Below, piece after piece: positions 6,505-10,888 of a stretch of DNA of 10,888 nt. How positions within the stretch are numbered: position 1 is the stretch's first letter; each line of letters starts with the position of its first letter. The notes beneath the pieces were generated by a model. It ran no database searches. It was not told the DNA's origin and saw only the letters and a program-made list of their open reading frames with translations. Origin of the DNA: JAUVKT01 sp036350795 (GTDB lineage: Bacteria > Bacteroidota > Bacteroidia > Bacteroidales > VadinHA17); the NCBI GenBank assembly GCA_036350795.1, contig JAZBNV010000021.1, positions 1 to 10,888 of the forward strand, written 5' to 3'. The position numbers were made by a program, and so were the translations under genes.

Positions 6505-6604
6505 ATATGGATGTGATTTAGAATATATAAAAATAATCATTTATCAGTTTTTAGGAAAAATCTTTTTGCCTATATTGATTGCTTGTTAAAGAGGAACCTG
6601 ATTA
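6505..6604. promoter_or_regulatory. Divergent intergenic region between the nucleoside hydrolase/FmdE gene and the cytochrome operon
   Basis: This 100-bp A/T-rich gap must hold the start signals for both directions. It contains a near-perfect inverted repeat, AGGAAAAA-TC-TTTTTGCCT, at 6553-6571 (one bulged G), a possible operator. No full TAnnTTTG element was found on either strand. A GAGG at 6591-6594 sits 10 bases before the cytochrome ATG and could serve as its ribosome binding site. Confidence 0.4.
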
Positions 6605-8134
6605 ATGAAGAAATTCTTGCTATTTTTTGTACCCGGATTACTCACCGGTATGTTATTGTTTATAGGGGGGGCAAAAGCTGTTAAACATACATCAGAAAGC
6701 GAATACTGTGCATCCTGTCATATTCATCCGCAGGCTACCACCTCGTGGAAGCAATCGGTTCATTACATTACAAGGTCGGGCGACAGGGCCCAGTGTATTG
6801 AATGCCACCTTCCTCCCAAAGGGGAAGGCCATCTGCCTGAGAAGGTGAAGACAGGAGCAAGGGACATATGGGGCAAGTGGACAAAAGATCCTGACTCTTT
6901 CGACTGGGATGAGCGTTCGCGACTTGAAATTGCTAGAAGCTATGTGCCGGAAAGTGCCTGCCTGCATTGCCATGAAACACTCTTTACTTCAGAATTATCC
7001 CGTGAAGGCGAAGAAGCGCATCTTTATTATGACCAGGCAGAAAAAACCGATGATTTGCATTGTATTAACTGTCATTTAAATGCCGGTCATTACATAGAGG
7101 GATATACTCATGGGGGGAATCTGGATTTTGGTTCGGGCAGAGCTAAGGAAATGGACTTATATACTGAGCCGGAAGAGGTAAGGGAGCATAAATCATTTAC
7201 TGAAAAAATCCCGGGATCAAGGGTCTCTTTCAATATGATTGCTATTCCCGGAGGAAAATTCATGATGGGAAGCCCGGAGGATGAACCATTCAGGCAGGAT
7301 GACGAGGGACCCCGGGTTGAAGTTGAATTAAATCCTTTTTATATGGGCGAAATTGAGGTAAGCTGGGATGAGTACCTTGCGTTTTATTCCCAGACCTCGG
7401 CAGAAGGGAGATCAACAGATACGGAAAAAATGAGGGTTGATGTAGCAGCAGATGCTATCAGCGGGGCTACCCCTCCTTATGGCCAGCCCGATCAGAACTG
7501 GGGACTGGGTCAGCGACCCGCTATTTCAATATCATACCATGCAGCTGAAACATACTGTCTCTGGTTAAGCAAGCTTACTGGAAAAACCTATCGCCTGCCC
7601 ACAGAAGCCGAATGGGAATATGCATGCAGGGCAGGAAGTGAAATGCCTTATTTCTTTGAAGGAGATCCGGAGAAGTTCGAGAGGAGCGGGTTGATTGCCA
7701 GGTTCAGGAAGAATGACACAAGCCTTATAAACAGCTATATTGTATACCAGGAAAACAGTCCTTCAAAAACACAGGAGCCTGGTTTTGTAAAACCCAATCC
7801 TTTCGGATTAAGAAATATGCTGGGGAATGTTGCGGAATATTGTTCCGACCTGTACCACGAGGATGCTTACTCCTTGCTTGCCAGTCAATATGGAGAGCCG
7901 CTTATTAATCCGGTTTTTGATAAGGAAGGAAATGAGCATGTTATCAGGGGAGGATCATTCAGGGATAATGCAGGAAATCTCAGATCTGCCGCTCGCGATT
8001 ATACAAGAACAGACCAGTGGCTGAGAACAGATCCGCAGATACCTAAAAGTATCTGGTGGTATTCAGATTGCTTTCATGTCGGTTTCAGGGTGCTTTGTGA
8101 ATTTGATGAAAATACAGGTAATACAGATCTATAA
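6605..8134 (+). CDS. NapC/NirT-type tetraheme cytochrome c fused to an FGE/SUMF1-like domain
   Basis: The 509 residues hold two parts. Residues 3-20 form a hydrophobic signal anchor, as in NapC/NrfH. Four c-type heme motifs follow: CASCH 35-39, CIECH 64-68, CLHCH 119-123 and CINCH 153-157, the count and spacing of quinol-oxidising NapC/NirT/NrfH membrane cytochromes. Residues about 207-500 form a formylglycine-generating-enzyme (SUMF1) domain: MIAIPGGKFMMGS, TYRLPTEAEWEYACRAGS at 328-345, GLRNMLGNVAEYCSDLY and VIRGGSF near 446-452. The Cys pair that true FGE uses after GGS is absent (RGGSFRDNAGNLRSAAR has none), so formylglycine formation is unlikely; a binding or other role is inferred. The position after heme 1 that is Met in NrfH (CxxCHxM) is His41. 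It leads an operon with two Tat-exported sugar enzymes, 26 bp downstream. Confidence 0.88.
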   Translation: MKKFLLFFVPGLLTGMLLFIGGAKAVKHTSESEYCASCHIHPQATTSWKQSVHYITRSGDRAQCIECHLPPKGEGHLPEKVKTGARDIWGKWTKDPDSFDWDERSRLEIARSYVPESACLHCHETLFTSELSREGEEAHLYYDQAEKTDDLHCINCHLNAGHYIEGYTHGGNLDFGSGRAKEMDLYTEPEEVREHKSFTEKIPGSRVSFNMIAIPGGKFMMGSPEDEPFRQDDEGPRVEVELNPFYMGEIEVSWDEYLAFYSQTSAEGRSTDTEKMRVDVAADAISGATPPYGQPDQNWGLGQRPAISISYHAAETYCLWLSKLTGKTYRLPTEAEWEYACRAGSEMPYFFEGDPEKFERSGLIARFRKNDTSLINSYIVYQENSPSKTQEPGFVKPNPFGLRNMLGNVAEYCSDLYHEDAYSLLASQYGEPLINPVFDKEGNEHVIRGGSFRDNAGNLRSAARDYTRTDQWLRTDPQIPKSIWWYSDCFHVGFRVLCEFDENTGNTDL

Positions 8135-8160
8135 TTGTTTAACATAATACCAACCTTATT

Positions 8161-9498
8161 ATGAAAAGAAATATTTCGAGAAGAAACTTTTTAGGCAAAG
8201 CGGCTACTGTGGGTGCAGCCGGGGCAGTAATGCCTTCATTAATTAATTCATGCGCTTCTGATGGCATAAGAGAAGCCACAATTCCTGAATTTCTTGATAT
8301 GGCACCTGACGGGCCTGAGCTTAAAGCCGGCGTAATTGGCTGCGGCGGAAGAGGTACCGGGGCTGCGCTTAACTTTCTTTCTGCAGGTCCGAATCTGAAA
8401 GTTACAGCTCTCGGGGATGTGTTTGAAGACAGGTTAACAGGCTGCCGCCAGCGTTTGCTTAAAGATATGAACAACGAAGTGGCCGATGAAAACTGTTTTG
8501 TGGGTTTTGATGCCTATGAGAAAGTACTCGGGTCAGGTATCGACATTGTTATACTTGCAACACCTCCTTTCTTCAGACCCATGCAGTTTGCTGCAGCAGT
8601 GAATGCCCGAAAACATGTATTTATGGAAAAGCCTGTGGCAGTCGACCCCGATGGGGCAAGATCAATTATGGCAAGTGCAAAAAAGGCCGACAGTATGGGT
8701 CTGAATGTTGTAACGGGAACCCAGAGAAGGCACCAGAGAGATTACGCAGCAACCCATGCCCAGGTAGCAGCAGGTGCCATGGGTGAGATTGTGGGTGGTA
8801 ATGTGTACTGGAACGGGGGTAAGCTCTGGCATAAGGACCCAAATCCAGCCTGGACCGAAATGGAATATATGATACGTGACTGGGTTAACTGGTGCTGGCT
8901 GTCAGGAGACCACATTGTTGAACAGCATGTACATAACCTCGATGTTTTCAACTGGTTCGCAGGGATGCACCCCGTAAAGGCTGTAGGCTTTGGATCAAGG
9001 CAGCGCAGGGTTACAGGCGATCAGTTTGATAATTTCAGTGTTGACTTTGTTATGGAAAACGGAGTGCACCTGCATAGCATGTGTCGCCAGATTAATGGTT
9101 GCGCAGGCAATGTATCAGAAAGAATACAGGGAACAAGGGGCTCGACGAATGCACAGAATATAATTTTTGATCTCGACGGGAATACTACCTGGGAATATAC
9201 TTACCAGGGTGTGGATGATAAGGGTAATCCCCAAATTAAGGTGGGACCCTATGTCCAGGAGCATATTGACCTGGTTGCCGCAATACGCAACGGTGAGCAT
9301 TTTAACGAGGCAGAAAATACTGCAATATCAACTATGGTTGCAATAATGGGACGTATTTCTGCATATACCGGGAAGGAAACAAGCTGGGATGAAATGATGA
9401 ATTCTGATCTGAAGCTCGGACCAAAAGTATTTGTTATGGGGCCTGTTGATATTCCGAAAGAAGTGCCTGTTGCGGGAGATGCTTATAAACCTCAATAA
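8161..9498 (+). CDS. Tat-exported Gfo/Idh/MocA family oxidoreductase
   Basis: The 445-residue NAD(P)-dependent dehydrogenase is targeted out of the cytoplasm folded: the N-terminus has the twin-arginine motif SRRNFLGK (6-13), then an Ala/Gly-rich core and a Cys at 31 that could be a relaxed lipobox (INSC). The Rossmann domain starts AGVIGCGGRGTGA at 56-68, with the family signature MEKPVAVDP at 155-163 (Lys157 in EKP). The substrate domain carries DHIVEQHVHNLD at 250-261, where His258 and Asp261 fit the catalytic His region. Family members oxidise or reduce sugars, inositols or, in Bacteroides, make 3-keto-glycosides. As an exported form it likely keeps its cofactor tightly bound, as does glucose-fructose oxidoreductase of Zymomonas. 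The exact sugar is unknown. The 8-bp gap to the next gene indicates co-transcription. Confidence 0.92.
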   Translation: MKRNISRRNFLGKAATVGAAGAVMPSLINSCASDGIREATIPEFLDMAPDGPELKAGVIGCGGRGTGAALNFLSAGPNLKVTALGDVFEDRLTGCRQRLLKDMNNEVADENCFVGFDAYEKVLGSGIDIVILATPPFFRPMQFAAAVNARKHVFMEKPVAVDPDGARSIMASAKKADSMGLNVVTGTQRRHQRDYAATHAQVAAGAMGEIVGGNVYWNGGKLWHKDPNPAWTEMEYMIRDWVNWCWLSGDHIVEQHVHNLDVFNWFAGMHPVKAVGFGSRQRRVTGDQFDNFSVDFVMENGVHLHSMCRQINGCAGNVSERIQGTRGSTNAQNIIFDLDGNTTWEYTYQGVDDKGNPQIKVGPYVQEHIDLVAAIRNGEHFNEAENTAISTMVAIMGRISAYTGKETSWDEMMNSDLKLGPKVFVMGPVDIPKEVPVAGDAYKPQ

Positions 9499-9506
9499 GT
9501 GATATT

Positions 9507-10439
9507 ATGAATACCAGCAGAAGGAGTTTTCTTAAAAAAGCTGCAGGTGCGGGCGCTATGCTTGCAGCAGGACCTGCTGTAATGGCAGCAGCTAAGAATA
9601 CAGGCAGGCAGATTTATGGCAATGAGCCCTTCAAACTCAAGTATGCACCCGGACTGGGTATGTTTCCGGAGCATGCCGGTAAGGACCCGATCGATAATAT
9701 AAAGTTCTGTAACGACATGGGATTCAGGGCGGTATTTGATAATAGCCTTATGTCTAAACCGCCTGAGCTACAGGAAAAGATAGCAAAAGAACTTGCCGAC
9801 CGGAAGATGGACCTTGGCCCTTTTGTGCTGTATGCAGATTTCAGTGTTACATCTTTTGTTCTTAATACGCCGGAAGTAAGGGATATGATTAAGAAAAAGA
9901 TGCAGGAAGGTGTTGAATGCGCAAAAAGGACTGGCGTTAAATGGGCCCTGGTGGTACCGGGAAGGTATGATGAGCGTCTTCACCGTGATTACCAGACTGC
10001 AAACGTGGTGGATAACCTGAGATTGTGTGCTGATATTGTGGAGAAAGAAGGACTCACCATAGTGCTGGAGCCTCTGAATACACTATCAAGTCATCCGGGT
10101 CTCTTTCTTACAGGAATACCTCAGACCTACCAGATATGCAGAGCCGTAAACAGGAAATCAGTTAAAATAGTTGATGATATTTTTCATCAGCAAATTACTG
10201 AAGGCAACCTGATTCCGAATATAGATATGGCCTGGGACGAGATTGCAGCTTTTCACCTTGGTGATAACCCGGGCAGGAAAGAACCCACAACCGGGGAAAT
10301 TAATTTTAAAAATATTTTTAAGCACCTGCATTCAAAAGGATATGACGGGGTGCTCTGCATGGAACATGGAAGAAAATTTCCCGGTGAAGAAGGTGAAAAA
10401 AGAGTAATACAGGCCTACCGGGAGTGTGATGATTTTTAG
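9507..10439 (+). CDS. Tat-exported hydroxypyruvate isomerase-like TIM barrel protein
   Basis: The 310-residue protein begins with a Tat signal (SRRSFLKKAAGAGA at 4-17, cleavage probable near 28-30). The rest is an AP-endonuclease-2/xylose-isomerase-like TIM barrel closest in wording to hydroxypyruvate isomerases (Hyi/OtnI): LEPLNT at 187-192 with metal/catalytic Glu188, KIVDDIFHQQITEGNL at 220-235, FHLGDNPGRKEPTTGEINF at 249-267 and GVLCMEHG at 281-288 with Glu286. These are the expected metal-binding and catalytic positions. Export makes simple cytoplasmic hydroxypyruvate metabolism unlikely; sugar or keto-sugar isomerisation, or elimination on a 3-keto product of the neighbouring dehydrogenase, fits better but is inference. 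It is the last gene of the operon and is followed by a strong terminator. Confidence 0.9.
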   Translation: MNTSRRSFLKKAAGAGAMLAAGPAVMAAAKNTGRQIYGNEPFKLKYAPGLGMFPEHAGKDPIDNIKFCNDMGFRAVFDNSLMSKPPELQEKIAKELADRKMDLGPFVLYADFSVTSFVLNTPEVRDMIKKKMQEGVECAKRTGVKWALVVPGRYDERLHRDYQTANVVDNLRLCADIVEKEGLTIVLEPLNTLSSHPGLFLTGIPQTYQICRAVNRKSVKIVDDIFHQQITEGNLIPNIDMAWDEIAAFHLGDNPGRKEPTTGEINFKNIFKHLHSKGYDGVLCMEHGRKFPGEEGEKRVIQAYRECDDF

Positions 10440-10456
10440 ATTCATAAATTAGTTTT

Positions 10457-10491
10457 AAAGGCTGCAGTCATTAATTGCTGTAGCCTTTTTT
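10457..10491 (+). terminator. Intrinsic terminator of the cytochrome/oxidoreductase/isomerase operon
   Basis: AAAGGCTGCAG (10457-10467) pairs with CTGTAGCCTTT (10478-10488), 11 bp with one G-U pair, around a 10-base loop, and runs into six T (10486-10491). It lies 17 bases after the stop codon of the isomerase-like gene and separates the operon from the next lipoprotein gene. Confidence 0.93.
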
Positions 10492-10519
10492 ATAATAATA
10501 GAAAATAAAGACTAGAACA

Positions 10520-10888
10520 ATGATAATATCCGGACGTATAAAACTGGCAACTCTTTGTTTTGTATTGGTTTGTTCTGCATGCAATAATAGAATTGAAGAA
10601 AAGACTGATTCCGTTTATGCACCTGCCCCTGGCGAAGAACCTGAATACCCCTATTTTAATTTACCCCTTATCGATCTTGACGGAGATGAATTCAGGCAGG
10701 TAATTGTTGACAGGGAGCCCGGACAGTACCTGGGACATCCGACAACTGTATTGCTCGAAGACAATAAAACAATGTTGTGTGTATACCCCAAGGGACACGG
10801 CAAAGGCGGTATTGTGTATAAACGATCATATGATGCCGGTCTTACATGGACCGACAGACTTCCTGTTCCGGATAGCTGGGCAACATCA
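10520..10888 (+). CDS. Sialidase-fold lipoprotein, 5' part (cut by window end)
   Basis: An open frame of 123 codons runs from ATG 10520 to the end of the window without a stop. The N-terminus is a lipoprotein signal: hydrophobic LATLCFVLVCSAC with lipid-anchor Cys21, followed by NN. The body has YLGHPTTVLLEDNKTML (70-86) and the Asp-box SYDAGLTW (S103, D105, G107, W110), the S-x-D-x-G-x-x-W turn of sialidase/BNR beta-propellers. It therefore probably belongs to the sialidase superfamily, located on the outer membrane or cell surface, but catalytic residues lie beyond the window and many such proteins act on other sugars. It follows the operon terminator, so it needs its own promoter, which I could not find in the 28 bp after the T run. 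Its frame is open to the edge, so the length is unknown. Confidence 0.75.
   Translation, partial: MIISGRIKLATLCFVLVCSACNNRIEEKTDSVYAPAPGEEPEYPYFNLPLIDLDGDEFRQVIVDREPGQYLGHPTTVLLEDNKTMLCVYPKGHGKGGIVYKRSYDAGLTWTDRLPVPDSWATS

Noticed and set aside
6505..6540. Longer N-terminus of the nucleoside hydrolase/FmdE protein from ATG 6540
   Set aside because: It would place 12 residues before a typical signal peptide that starts at ATG 6504.
7205..8134. Active formylglycine-generating enzyme serving a sulfatase
   Set aside because: The Cys pair needed after the GGS motif is absent and no sulfatase gene is visible in the window.
10450..10457. TAGTTTTA as a -7 promoter element for the sialidase-like gene
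   Set aside because: It overlaps the terminator stem, lies upstream of the terminator and lacks the final G of the consensus.
10491..10496. TATAAT as an E. coli-type -10 box
   Set aside because: It is within the A/T tail of the terminator with no -35 element at the right distance, and Bacteroidetes promoters are not of this type.

Overview
The window looks like chromosomal DNA of a Bacteroidota (Bacteroidetes) bacterium, most likely an uncultured or environmental member of the Bacteroidales/Marinilabiliales. The reasons are gene content (Mpl-type muropeptide ligase next to a ZIP transporter, short outer-membrane barrel proteins, many exported carbohydrate enzymes with Tat signals), mostly weak Shine-Dalgarno sites, and promoters resembling the Bacteroidetes -33/-7 type (TTTG, about 20 bp, TAnnTTTG). 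No phage, transposase, integrase or CRISPR array is visible.

Region 1 (1-2700 region and up to 4063, all minus strand) is housekeeping. It starts with two and a half copies of a G-rich 34-bp tandem repeat touching the stop codon of radC. Reading leftwards on the minus strand from the right, the order is mpl (muropeptide ligase), zupT (ZIP metal transporter, 15 bp after mpl), a small exported barrel-like protein with its own promoter, tRNA-Glu(UUC), rpsT (ribosomal protein S20) with a strong terminator, and radC.

Region 2 (4064-6540) holds an intergenic block of short direct repeats, a metallo-beta-lactamase-fold hydrolase on the plus strand, and a convergent gene for an exported protein. That protein joins an inosine-uridine nucleoside hydrolase-like domain to an FmdE-like C-terminal domain, an unusual architecture.

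Region 3 (6605-10439, plus strand) is a compact three-gene operon, read divergently from the nucleoside hydrolase/FmdE gene. Its genes encode a fusion of a four-heme NapC/NirT/NrfH-type cytochrome to a sulfatase-modifying-factor (FGE/SUMF1) domain without the expected catalytic cysteines, a Tat-exported Gfo/Idh/MocA oxidoreductase, and a Tat-exported hydroxypyruvate-isomerase-like TIM barrel. It ends at a strong intrinsic terminator. A lipoprotein with a sialidase-type Asp box begins after it and is cut by the window edge. Together these suggest a periplasmic sugar or glycoside oxidation/isomerisation module, possibly linked to the quinone pool by the fused cytochrome. This is an inference from domains and gene order, and is the most interesting part of the window.
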